DNA of 64,000 bases. Source: Salticus scenicus. Its lineage: Eukaryota > Arthropoda > Arachnida > Araneae > Salticidae. The notes under the pieces are model-generated. The model did not search any database. It saw nothing but the letters and a program-made list of their open reading frames with translations, and was not told the DNA's origin. Below, one piece after another: positions 45,247-55,824 of this stretch; position 1 is the stretch's first letter; each line of letters opens with the position of its first letter. The translations under genes were made by a program, and so were the position numbers. Location of the stretch: assembly GCA_963930645.1 (NCBI GenBank), contig OZ005660.1:203140927-203204926 (forward strand), read 5' to 3'.

Positions 45247-47059
45247 TATGAAAAGGGGAAGACTATTTTGCTAATAATTTTATCAGACTCTTTTTTGTTT
45301 ATACATAAGAATCCTTTATATTCTGCTTATATTTTTAATGCTATGCTTTTTAGGTTTAAAATAGTGCTTGTTGAAATAAATTTCCTATCTTTAAAACTAC
45401 ATTTGTTCTGTAAATTTTGTGTAAAAATAAATCATTTCTGTTTTTATATATTTGATGCGCTACTTAGATTAAAATGGCTGTTGCTATATTAAACTTCTTG
45501 TCGAAAAACATTCGGTGTACTTCAACACCAAAATTTAAAAAATCGTCCAGCAGGATCTGTTAATGAAGCTGATAAAATAAAAATATGGTTCATAGAGTTT
45601 AAATAATCTATTTAAGAAAATTTTTTAAACCCAAATTATTAATCTATCGTATCACATACATAGATATAGTAATAATATATAGATTGATCATTGGGGACAA
45701 AAAAGTGATTCCTTTTCACTCGGGAAAAGACGGCGATTTTACCAAAATATGGCAGTCTTTCCCCGAGTGAATACACACGGGAATACGCACGAATGTTTTA
45801 GCAAATAAAATTCATGGATAATTTATTTACTAAAGGTGAATGAAAAGCCCCAGATATAGTTTCAAATTCATTCTTCTTCTTTTTTTTTTTTTTTTCTCCT
45901 TCAATACCACTTAATGGCTGATTCCAAAGCTTTTTTTTCGGCATCAAAAATCTTTGCACGATAATATGGGGATGATAGATCTATATATATTATTATATCT
46001 ATGATCACATAAATCTTTTCGAAAATAGAATAAAACTTAATTTGAAAAAAAAAAAAAAAATAATAATAACTTTTGTTTATTAACCAAAATAATTGATGAA
46101 ATTTGAAATGCAAGTTGGTCTTGTGGGGTACAGGCTGTATGTTATATTTTTGTGTTCGTGAGAGAAAATTTAAAAGAATTTGAAAACTGCAATTTTTAAT
46201 CCCTTTTAAAAATCATGTGACTTAATGTGAAGCAGATTATTCATTTTTTTTTTCTCCTAACGGTTTCCATACAATCTTCTGCTGTTGCCACCTAAAATTC
46301 ATACTTTAGTTAATTTTTAAAAATCTAATTGTCCGATTGATAAGCTGTTTAATGCATCGGATTAAAAAAAAATTTCCCTTTCATTTGCTATCTTATTTGT
46401 AACGATGCGACTGATATTTCTAAGTTATTTTCTAATCTTTCTGATTTATTTTCCTCATTTTAAATAAGTGTACTTTTTTTTTTTTAATTATTATTTTGTC
46501 GAAAAAAATGGCAACAATTAAATTATGGATAAAATTTTAAAATTTAAATGTCTTATTTATCAGAAATTAGAAGGTTTTTATTTTCACATTTTAGTTAATT
46601 AAGAAAAAACTAATCATCCGATTGATAAGCTGTTTAATGCATCGGATTTACAAAAATTTTCCCTTTCATTTGGTGTCTTATTTGTAACGATGCGAGTGAT
46701 ATTTCTAATTTATTTTCTAATATTTCTGATTTATTTTCCTCATTTTAAATAAATGTACGGTTTTTTTTTTTATTATTATTATTATTATTTTGTCGAAAAA
46801 AAAATTGGCAACAATTAAATTATGGATAAAATATTAAAATTTAAATGACTTTTTTTATCAGAAATTAGAAGGTTATGATTTTCACATTTTAATTAATTAA
46901 GAAAAAACTAATCAAAAATTCGAAAATCTGACTTCGATGTGCACAATGACCCTTCGGGATGCACCTTTGTGTTAAATCTCGTGACAGTCCGAGCTACCGT
47001 TTTCGAGATCAGTGAAATATACATACGAGTACAAATATTGCTCACTTAATAGTATAAGA
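44278..47059 (-). mobile_element. Helitron B (minus), upstream unit of the dimer
   Basis: The 5' TCTTATACTATTAAG ends at 47059 next to A of the target, and the 3' CTAG is at 44281-44278. 2.78 kb, closely similar to A and to C in reverse. No coding frame of note; a Helitron helicase would have to come from elsewhere. Confidence 0.87.
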
Positions 47060-48435
47060 TATCTATGTATGTGATACGATAGATTAATAATTTGGGTTTT
47101 AAATTTTTTTTTAAATAGATTATTTAAACTCTATGAACCATATTTTTATTTTATCAGCTTCATTAACAGATCCTGCTGGGCGATTTTTTTAAATTTTGAT
47201 GTTGAAGTACACCGAATGTTTTTCGACAAGAAGTGTAATATAGCAACAGCCATTTTAATCTAAGTAGCGCATCAAATATATAAAAACATAAATGATTTAT
47301 TTTTACACAAAATTTACAGAACAAATGCAGTTTTAAAGATAGGAAATTTATTTCAACAAGCACTATTTTAAACCTAAAAAGCATTAAAAATATAAGCAGA
47401 ATATAAAGGATTCTTATGTATAAACAAAAAAGAGTCTGATAAAATTATTAGCAAAATAGTCTTCCCCTTTTCATACAAAAAAAAAAAAAAAAAAAAAAAA
47501 ATCCATCGCTAATATGGCGACAAAAATTCAAAAGCCGCCAATGGAGCGACATAATAAAGTTGTGTAACACGATAATGTTTACCTATTCATTTATTTTTTT
47601 ATATAATAATCACTATGCTAATTTATCATACAAACAAATGAACCTCTGTGTGTTACTGCACTCTCACGCTGTCGAACAGAAATATTTGAAAAATTCAAAT
47701 TAATATTTAAATAAATAAATAAAAATATGTTTAATGGGAAATATATATAACCATAAAAAGATTAGTTGTCTAAAATACGGCAGAAATAGCGCTCATAGCA
47801 TATTGTTACAAGGGATTAAGTTTTATTGTTACAATGGATTAAGTCTAAAATGGTGACAAAAATTCAAAAGCCGCCAAAGAGAACTATATTAAGGCTGTAC
47901 TATCAGGTTTACAACCCATGAATTATGTATAAACACAAAAAATTAATTGTCTCATGCGACAGACGTTGCCGGTCACAGTATATTATAATATTTGGCGTGA
48001 AATTACTGTCATTTAATGGTTGATTGGATAAACAAAGAAAAAATATGAAATAACGTAAAAGCAAATATTATGTTGTCTAAACCCAGTTACGTTTGAGTCC
48101 AGTCCGAGTTACATGTGAACAACACGTATAGTGTTGCTCACATGTAACTGGGATTCAAGTATAAAAGGGAAACTCCAATTTTTTCGATACTATCTATTTC
48201 GAAACTGTTATATAATAAGCACCTAAATGGAAGCTGATTGGTAAACTATTGTCGCAGGTAATAGGGACAAGCTCCCGAGTTGCAGTTGATGACCAAATCG
48301 CTGCTGAATGCAGCAGGGACCTGGAGCGAGCTTTTGAACAATTTCAGTAATTTATTTTATTTTATTTTTATAAAGCTATATAGAAACGAGTTTCCTTTAA
48401 ATTTAGTGGCCAGCGAAGCGGGCAAAGCCTGCTAG

Positions 48436-50084
48436 TATAAAATAAAAATAATAACTTTAAATTTTAAAGTTAACGAAGAGATAAATAAAGTGCGCACGGG
48501 CTTGTTAGCAAATGAATTATTGGAATGGACGACTAGAACGAGGCGGAGTTTCCCTTCGTTTGTGGGGAAAAGCTGCGCTGTGATTGGCTTATAGTCCTTT
48601 ATTTGTGGGCTAAATTAAGACTCCTATATGTTAAATTTCATCATGACGTCCAATGACGACAGAAAGTCATGTCGTCAATTGAGAAATAAATAAAATGAAA
48701 TGACCATTTTTCACGGACGCCTTAGTCGCTCTACAACTAACTAGTAAGATATATTATCATACGACGTGAATGAACGAAATTTAGTATCGCAGCAATGTTT
48801 GTTACACACGTATTGAACACGCTTCGTGTAAATGATAAATCTGTGGGTGCCATTACCACGCTGTGTAGACGTATACGTATGAATCACGCATATAAAAACC
48901 AAAAAGCATAGATTTGATATCCGTCGAGGTATAACTTCAGTGTATCCCCACAGCTGAATTTGGCAATTTTTCTTTGGCGCCGTTTTGAACGATAACGATG
49001 TCGTTCTGGACTGTTTGCGATATAACATGGCAGCCTATCTGTTGTTTATTTTGGATTTATGATTTTATGATTTATGATTCAGATGATGATTTTATCATTT
49101 ATCATTTATGATTTTTAGATTTATGATTTAGCCATAATCGCCAACAAAAAATCGCCAAATATCGTTGTGGGGATATACTGAAGTTGTTCCTAATAATGAT
49201 TTTTGAAAAGAATTAAATATTTTCGCCAGATAACTTGACGCGACCTTTTCATATTTTCGCCAAAGACGACATATATAAAATCTCAAAAGGCACAAAATTC
49301 GGTATTGCAGCAATCACTATCGCGCATGTAATCCCCCCCCCCCAAAAAAAAAGTAGTAGGTACCGTTGTTGTTTCTGTAATCGCCAAAGAAAACAGTGCG
49401 ACAGATATTCTAACAGCATCGCAGTGCTCACTAGCACCAGCCTTAGTATAGGACCCCTTTGGCGGCTTTAAATATCTTTTGCCATTTTGGTGATGAATTG
49501 AAATGGCTATCGCAGTTGTGTGTAAAGGCTTTGGCGAGAAACGTCCAAGCTATTTCAGTGGAAAGTTTCAATTTTGCCAAGGGGAGGGGGGGATCCCATA
49601 CTAAAGTTGTACCCAATCACCATTATTCACGGTAATCACAAAAGAAAAAAACAGTACACCAAGTCGTACCATAAATTACTCTTTAATCTATTAAATTATT
49701 ATTTAAATATATTATAATTTGTTTAAGTGTTTTTTTTATACATATTTTTTAGAATGTAATTAAATTTTTGAAACATAATTTCATTGTTTATTGTGAGAGA
49801 CCTGAAAGCAAAAGGGAAAACAAATCGCCAAATTTCCAATTGGTAGTCTCCAGATTAAAAAAAAATACCCTTATCGTCACAAAAGGACGCCAAAAATAAT
49901 CCAAGTTTCGTGAATACGCATCTACTCCTAAAATTTAAATGTTAAATATAATTAAGACTTAGTTGCCATTAGATAAGAATAAAACGTATATTTATAATTT
50001 TAAAATTGTTTACACTGACAAAATATAGATTAGATTGCACATGGAATAATTTTTCTTTCAAAGAAATTCTGGAACAACTTGCAG
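48436..50084. other. Intron 1 between Helitrons and exon 1; repeat fragments only
   Basis: No gene. The phrase GGCGCCGTTTTGAACGATAACGATGTCGTTCTG near 48980 and AAATCGCCAAATATCGTTG near 49150 are parts of the foldback family at 50085-50500. ATGATTTATGATTT short repeats are at 49050-49125. Confidence 0.45.
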
Positions 50085-50500
50085 GTTGGTCCACAACTCT
50101 ATTCGGCAATTTTCTTTCGATGATTATGGCGAAATGCGATTTCGGAGGTACAACTTGCAAGTTGATCCCCAACCCCATTTGGTGATTTTCTTTTGGCGCC
50201 GTTCTGAATGATAACGATGTCATTCTGAATTTTTTGCAACGTTTATTTACGTTTGAAACTCATGGCGATGGCAACCATTTCCAAAAATCGTATTTCGTCA
50301 TAATCACCGAAAACAAAAATTGCCAAATAGAGTTGTAGACCAACCTGCAAGTTGTTTCTTTTCGAAAGTAGTTGCCATGGGTTCCAAACGTAAACAAATG
50401 TTGCAAAGAAACCAGAACGACATCGTTATCGTTCAAAACTGTGCCAAAAGAAAATCGCCAAATAGGGTTGTGGACCAACCTGGAAGTTGTACCGAAATGT
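50085..50500. repeat. Foldback repeat next to the exon 1 splice donor
   Basis: TTTTCTTTTGGCGCCGTTCTG and ATAACGATGTCATTCTG plus CGTTTATTTACGTTTG on the left mirror CAAACGTAAACAAATG, CAGAACGACATCGTTAT and GCCAAAAGAAAATCGCC on the right, with CCAACCTGCAAGTTG/CAACTTGCAGGTTGG pairs outside. It ends about 15 bp from the GT of intron 1. Confidence 0.65.
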
Positions 50501-50515
50501 TTAATTGAAACTCAC

Positions 50516-51090
50516 CTAAACACTTTGTCATTTTCAGGCGGTAGATCTTTCTCAGGCATCCACTGAACTTTAAACCAGTCAGTATAATTTGAACTTCCAC
50601 AACACTTATAATCTATCTGCATCTCATCAATATCTCTTTTAATATTTTTATTTTTTGTATAAAAACCCATAGTGTGTATCAATCCATGGCGAAGAACTTC
50701 TTTCAATTTCAAATTATGTATTATGATAAAGAGAAAAACAGCTAGGATTATGGCTGACATGATAACATGTCCAAGAACAATAAATAACAGCTTGTTCTGC
50801 CCTCGAAGTCGTGTTCTTGGATAAATACAGTCGTTGCAAATTTTCGTTCCCATACAATGTAAAACAAATAGAGCAATGCTACATCCACTGATAGTTCCAC
50901 CAACTGGTTTTATAGAATAGCCTTTCACTAGATGAGCTTTTGCGTTGACATAGAGACTTAGGTAAGCACCAAGACAGAAGCCAGCTGTAGCAAAATGTAT
51001 TTGTAAAATATTTAAACCAACTAGAGTTAAACTAAGTCTTTGACGGTCATGTTCAGAAAGTCCTTTCGAAAGGAAAGTAGCTAAAAACAT
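50516..51090 (-). CDS. Tetraspanin exon 1: TM1-TM3 and start of the large loop
   Basis: Encodes residues 1-191 plus two bases of codon 192. Hydrophobic segments lie at about 20-48, 63-83 and 101-125, the first three tetraspanin membrane spans. They are followed by the large extracellular loop with the family CCG motif at 163-165, and the peripherin/ROM1-like context around it (QIDYKCCG, then DWFKVQWM). The ATG at 51090 is chosen because the protein then begins with a short polar N-terminus before TM1, as in peripherin-2. The exon ends AG|GTGAGT, a strong donor. The family forms membrane oligomers that shape membrane rims in photoreceptors of vertebrates; the role in this animal is not known from sequence. 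No frameshift or stop interrupts it. Confidence 0.9.
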
Positions 51091-51311
51091 ATATGGATTT
51101 TAGGTTTCAGATTCATGTTGCAAGTTCTTGATGGTGCAGTAAAAAAATTCAGCTTTTGCTTTAATTTGTTTTTTGCTTTGATCAAACCCATTAAAGTTTG
51201 AAAATTTGGTTTGTTTTTAAAAAAAAACTTTTTTTGAAGTTTTCTGACGTAAATTTGTGAATACGCTCGTCGCTCGTGAACAATAATAATCGTTACTTTC
51301 TATGCACGTAT
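51091..51311. other. 5' flank of the tetraspanin start codon
   Basis: Should contain the 5' UTR and perhaps the promoter or an upstream splice acceptor. No convincing TATA box or Inr could be chosen in this AT-rich sequence. Confidence 0.35.
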
Positions 51312-51386
51312 CACGGCCCTACTAGATCACTCCTCGGCGCCAACGTCGTGGGGCGCGTTGGAGTAGAGTGATCTAGTAGGGCCGTG
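51312..51386. mobile_element. 75-bp hairpin MITE upstream of the tetraspanin
   Basis: CACGGCCCTACTAGATCACTC mirrors GAGTGATCTAGTAGGGCCGTG exactly (21-bp arms), with an inner CCAACG/CGTTGG pair. Flanked by a 7-bp repeat CACGTAT (51305-51311 and 51387-51393). About 220 bp upstream of the ATG. Confidence 0.75.
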
Positions 51387-51393
51387 CACGTAT

Positions 51394-52151
51394 AATGCAT
51401 ATAAAATAGTATTGCAATCGTTGACTGCAATCATGATATGCAAAATAAAACAAACAAACAAAAGAGTTGCCTATAAAAATTTGACAATTTTGACAAGTTT
51501 AGAATTCGCTCGGAACAGCTTTAGTATAGGACCCCCTTGGCGAAATTTGAAATTTGGCACCGAAATAGCTGAGACGATTCTCGCAGAGATCTTTACTTAC
51601 ACATTTGCGGTAGTCATTTTAATTCATTGTAAACAGAAACAAGAATTTAAAAGTCTGCAACGGGTCCAATGCTAAATCTGCACCATCCGCCCTTAGTATT
51701 TTCAGGAAAATTCTGTATGTATGTGCATATGCAATCTCGTGTTTAAAAGTCAGTGAGTAGCAAGATTCGGAGTTAATTTTGCTACAGACGTTACAATCGG
51801 TTGAAGACAACCATGGGTCAACCAAACTATTGTGCATATGCAAAATAGTCTGCTTTGATTCCGTACAAATGAAGTACCAGCGCACGATGAAGCAATATGA
51901 AATTGCCTTGAGCAACAAGGTCAGTTAATGCAGATTTCGCAAATGCTTTAGATAGTATATATTGAAAAGAATTAAGAGTCAGTATTTACCAAAAATCTAA
52001 TCTCACACTGTTTTTATTAAAGGATGACTTAATGAAATACTATAATCAATCCAAAACCGAAACACCATGAATTCTAAATGAGCCTTAGTGATGAATACCA
52101 GTTTTGGTAGAAGTTCCAAAAAATTGGATACGTTAATTGATAATCAGTTTA
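51394..52151. other. Upstream flank, nothing recognised
   Basis: No gene or clear repeat; ACAGAAACAAG-rich short frames look like chance. TTTAGTATAGGACCCCCTTGGCG near 51522 also occurs near 49440, so a decayed repeat is shared. Confidence 0.35.
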
Positions 52152-52363
52152 CAGTCGGTAACAAAAGTGTCCGAACACCAGTAAAAATTCCTATTTTAAA
52201 AAAGTACACTTAATACTGTTTTGTTAAATAAATCCTTGTAGAATGCTGTACTTAGTCAGTCTAAGAACAGGATTCGATAAGGATTTATTTAGAAAAACTG
52301 CATTAAGCGTACTTTTTTTATATAGGAATTTTTGCTAGTTTTGGACACTTTTGTTACCGACTG
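52152..52363. mobile_element. Foldback MITE (TA target), copy 2
   Basis: CAGTCGGTAACAAAAGTGTCC mirrors the right end, with TA on both sides. The same plan and centre (AAGTACACTTAA, CAGTCTAAGAACA) as 16080-16293, but different terminal ~20 bp. Confidence 0.75.
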
Positions 52364-53258
52364 TACGTCAATTGATATAATCAGTGCCAAGTTGTCCAAA
52401 GATAACAACCGCTCATCAAGACTGATATTTGGCATAGATTGAGGAACATCAGAAAAAACATTTTATCAGCAGAGCCTGAATGTGGCCGGGGCATGCCAGA
52501 CATCTGGGCTGCGCCCCCATGGCGGAATAGGCTTCAAATCAAATATAAAATTTACTTTAGGGGTATTATTTGGTCGTAAGTTTTAGTGAAGTAGTATAAA
52601 GGGCCCCTGAAAGAGTGTCGACTCCTGTTTACCAGGTAACTGAGTTTGATCTTGACAGTTATTACCATTACTGCAGTGCCTAGAAGTATGATTATAGTTC
52701 ATATTTCTAGTCACTGTACCATCTTTTAATTAAGGAAAAAAAAATCTTTTTCTGGAAAAATAAGTGAGTTAAGTGTATTCGTGGCATTTTATACAACAAG
52801 CGCACTTTGTTATGTTTTTTAACTAAGATGTTTTTATAATTACGTCTGTTACTTAGAGCGATTTCATTTGATTTTGTATCAAACTCGGTAATTACACCAC
52901 TCAGCTTTAGCATCAGAAAAGTTTTGGTTCCTTGGATGCGTATACCGGAGTTTGACTGCATATACATTTTCATACGAAAAATATTCTTTTCTTTTTTTCA
53001 TAAATGTTTTTGCTCCCTAGGGGAAGGGGGGAGTCTTGAAGGAATGATATAAGAGATGATGCCTGGAAAAACATGAATCCAAAATCGTAACCGCTGAAGC
53101 TATTAAACAAAATAGCATAAGCTAACGTTTTGGTAGACTAAATATGGCTCTTGCCATAGCACTACTTTAGCGGAAACCATCTTGAGTGGACAACAGTTTA
53201 GCTTTTCTTACTCTGTATGCTGATACGCCGTATGCCAGATTCTCTTATATCATCTACA
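52364..53258. other. Upstream flank, nothing recognised
   Basis: No gene or repeat identified by eye in this ~0.9-kb stretch. Confidence 0.35.
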
Positions 53259-53916
53259 TATATATAGGTAAATGGCTAAGAGATATCCGTGGATTTTGTC
53301 TGTCTGTGTGTGGACGCACCGAGTATTCCTCTAAAGCTTCCTTCTCTTTTTCGTTTCTTCTTCTTCCTTCTCTTTCTTCTTCTTTTCTCTTCTTCTCTTT
53401 CTTTTCTCTTTTCTTTTTCTTCTTCCTTCTTCTTCTTTCTCCTCTTTCTTCTATCTTTCTTCTTCTTCCTTCTCTTTCTTCTTCTCTTTTTTCCCTTTCT
53501 TTTTCTCTTCTTCTTTTCTCTTTCTTCTTCTTTCCTCTTCTTCTCTTTCTTCTTCTTCTTCTCTTCATTTTCTCTTTCTTCTTCTTCTCTTCTCTTTTTC
53601 TTCTTTTTCGTGTTTCTCTTCTTCTCTTTCTTCTTCTTCTCTTCTCTTTTTCGTGTTTCTCTTCTTCTTCTTTCTCTAAAGCCTCCTTCTTTTCTTCCTT
53701 CTCTTCTTCCTTCTTTCTTCTTCTTCTCTTCTCTAAAGCTTCCTCTATTGCTGGAAGAAGTATAGCTTCTGAAAGTGGTTTCGTTAGCAAACATTGATCT
53801 ACTATTAGGCAAGCAGCATCAGGCCGAGTTTTGTACATTTCGAGTTTGATTTTGAAACTTTTCACACATTCGGAATTCGGTTCGTTCCCGAACCGGGATT
53901 TTTCTAGTTTCTCCAT
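53254..53916 (-). CDS. Low-complexity ORF (220 aa), doubtful
   Basis: The frame starts MEKLEKSRFGNEPNSECVK; the first ~62 residues are ordinary in composition, but the next ~140 are Glu/Lys/Arg only, from a (GAA/GAG/AGA)n tract. All three frames of such a purine tract stay open, so length is no evidence of coding. The N-terminal part is not recognised. On the plus strand the sequence at 53265-53315 resembles a Helitron 5' region, so it may be captured or junk sequence. Confidence 0.2.
   Translation of the reverse strand: MEKLEKSRFGNEPNSECVKSFKIKLEMYKTRPDAACLIVDQCLLTKPLSEAILLPAIEEALEKRRRRKKEEEKEEKKEALEKEEEEKHEKEKRRRRKRRRETRKRRKREEKKKKEKMKRRRRRKRRRGKKKKEKRRREKEREKREEEREGRRRKIEERGERRRRKKKKKREKKEKKRKEEEREGRRRNEKEKEALEEYSVRPHTDRQNPRISLSHLPIYM
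53331..53748 (+). repeat. Polypyrimidine tract (TTC/CTT/TCT), ~400 bp
   Basis: Almost entirely C and T on the plus strand, with rare GTGTTTCT breaks. Purine-pyrimidine mirror tracts like this can adopt triplex DNA. Confidence 0.9.
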
Positions 53917-53940
53917 AAAGGGAAAAACAATTACTTTGCA

Positions 53941-54124
53941 GATATGCTAACATTTTAATTTATTCCGGAGCGCTTTCAGTACCCTTCCTTTTTTCAACAC
54001 CACTTTATTTGTAGAGAAATTTTCTCGAATATGTTAATTACGATTAAATAAGAAGAAAAATCGTGAAAAAAAAAGAGGGCGGGTTCTAGCAATGCTCCGG
54101 AATAAATTAAAATGTTGGCATGTC
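53941..54124. mobile_element. MITE with ACATTTTAATTTATTCCGGAGC ends
   Basis: GATATGCTAACATTTTAATTTATTCCGGAGC on the left mirrors GCTCCGGAATAAATTAAAATGTTGGCATGTC on the right. About 184 bp; non-coding. Confidence 0.65.
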
Positions 54125-55031
54125 TCACTCTGTAACTGCCTCTCCCAGATTTGTCTTATATATGTCTCCGTTAAAAAGTTGATGCATGTAAGATGTTACT
54201 TATACAGGGTGATTCGCTACCGGTGGCGACAAGCTGACAGGAGATGTAGGGGACATAAAAACAATTCGGAATCACACAGCAATGCAAGGTCGGAAATGTA
54301 ATCCTAACGAACGGGAGTTGTTAGGGGTGGTATATTTATTAGGAAACTCATAAATTACACTGCTCGGCATGAAATTGCCCCAAAACTATTTTTGCAAATT
54401 CGTATGTAAAATGATCTCCTGAATCCGAATAGGATGGCCATTTTGCCCTATCACCCACCTTTTTGGGGGACTCCCCCCTATTTTTACCACTTTTCGGTCA
54501 TTTTATGCCTATAAATTTGATTTATAATGGAGAAAAGAAATATTTTAACTGTTAAATATCTTCTGAAGGCCTAAAGAGGTGAAAATTTTATAACATGAAC
54601 ATTTGCAGCAAGGGGAAAATTTAGAGGGGGATCTGGCACTGAAATTATATGGTTACATTTATTATATTTTATTAATCAATTATTATTATCACTTATTGTA
54701 TGTTATATATATATATATATTAAGAGTTAAAATAATTATTTCCCATTCTCCAAATCAAATTCATGGCCTTAAAATTACCGAAGAGTGATTAAAATTGGGG
54801 GAGGAGATGACGTCCCGAAAAAACGGTGGGTAATGGAACAAAATGGGGATCCTATTCGGATTCAAGAGGTCATTTTACATAAGAATCAACAGGAATGGTA
54901 TCAGGGCTTGATTTTTTTTTTTCTTTTTTGCAGCGTAGTGTTTTTTACGATTTTGACCTTTAAATGTCATTCGGCAAGCACCATGTATTCATAATTTTCA
55001 TTCTGACACTTCTGCGAGTCGCTGTTGACAG

Positions 55032-55086
55032 CAGTGATGCCAGATGGTCGAAAATTATTTCCCCAAACAGATCTTCAAATTTCCCC

Positions 55087-55118
<32 letters not shown>

Positions 55119-55444
55119 CGAAAAAATCCCCAACTTGATTTCTACTAAAATAGGAAAAAAATAATATCAAGCAGATTTTTCTATGATTTAACCTCAGATT
55201 TTTCCCCAAATGAAGGCAATTTTTGAAAAAAATCCCCAAATAACAATAAAGCTATTGAAAGTCTCTAGTCGTAGGGATAAATCATTACGTTGCCAACATT
55301 GACAGAAAGTTGAACTCCCCAGATTTGTCCCCAAAAATTTTAGAATTCCCCAAAATGTCCCCACAAACATTTGGTCCCCAAAATTGTCCCCAGAAGCCTC
55401 AAAAATCCTCAAAATGGGACAAAATCCCCAATCTTGCATCACTG
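55032..55444. mobile_element. hAT-type MITE, copy B
   Basis: CAGTGATGCCAGAT at the left, AATCTTGCATCACTG at the right, and an exact 8-bp duplication GTTGACAG (55024-55031, 55445-55452). It matches copy A at 3013-3441 along its length. Confidence 0.9.
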
Positions 55445-55744
55445 GTTGACAGTTTTCTTGTGATAGCCCTTAACCTTCGTGCACGTAAAATCCGCAGGAT
55501 TTGACCACGCCCCATTTCTTACATTTTCTTGATATTTTAGAGAACTAAAAAGCATGCATCAGCATCATACTTTTTTAAATGTATTAAAAAATACCAGATG
55601 AAAGAAAATGCTTATCATTCATATTTTTATTTTTAACGCAAGTGTCTTGAATTCAATAAAAATTGAAACCATTTGGGCACTTATTTAAAAAATTATAAAA
55701 GGGCTGAAAAATTCTTTATCTCGTTAGGATTGCATTTCCGACCA

Positions 55745-55824
55745 ATGTAATGAAAACAAAAGTGATTCGGAATCACATAGCAATGTTGCTATGTGATTCC
55801 GAATCACTTTTGTTTTCATTACAT
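55745..55824. repeat. 80-bp perfect palindrome (39-bp arms, 2-nt loop)
   Basis: From ATGTAATGAAAACAAAAG to CTTTTGTTTTCATTACAT, with a central AGCAA-TG-TTGCT. Each arm also contains GATTCGGAATC, itself a short palindrome. It is a duplicated, inverted piece of the terminal repeat of the surrounding element. Confidence 0.9.

Larger units (their letters stand above)
39023..48435 (+). mobile_element. Helitron C (non-autonomous), split by a Helitron dimer
   Basis: Starts A|TCTTATACTATTAAG and ends GCGGGCAAAGCCTGCTAG|T, with a GC hairpin at the 3' end, the Helitron hallmarks. Its sequence stops at 41293 (...ATTACTA) and resumes at 47060 (TATCTATG...). The uninterrupted sequence ATTACTATATCTATG is present in copies A and B, so the dimer at 41294-47059 entered exactly between A and T with no duplication. 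Internal ~300-bp repeats occur, and the first ~680 bp is duplicated (restart at 39702). No RepHel protein. Confidence 0.85.
1595..51090 (-). other. Gene model: peripherin/ROM1-type tetraspanin, 3 exons, 434 aa
   Basis: Three minus-strand exons (51090-50516, 4690-4477, 2110-1595; 575, 214 and 516 nt) join to 1305 nt, that is 434 codons plus stop. Intron 1 (50515-4691, 45,825 bp) begins GTGAGT and ends TCTCAG; intron 2 (4476-2111, 2,366 bp) begins GTAAAA and ends ATTTAG after a T-rich tract. The phases agree at both joins (phase 2, then phase 0). Known from human PRPH2 variant nomenclature, its exon junctions are c.581/582 and c.828/829, also phase 2 and phase 0, at equivalent protein positions. 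That shared structure supports orthology at family level. No 5' UTR exon, promoter or poly(A) site could be fixed. Expression is not shown, and the long intron could hide alternative exons. Confidence 0.88.

Noticed and set aside
39023..48435. CRISPR-like or satellite array because of regular repeats
   Set aside because: Repeat units are hundreds of bases long, without uniform short repeats and spacers; the ends and A|T target identify Helitrons.
53276..53812. Second and third long frames in the pyrimidine tract
   Set aside because: A pure purine/pyrimidine tract lacks stops in several frames; length is not evidence.
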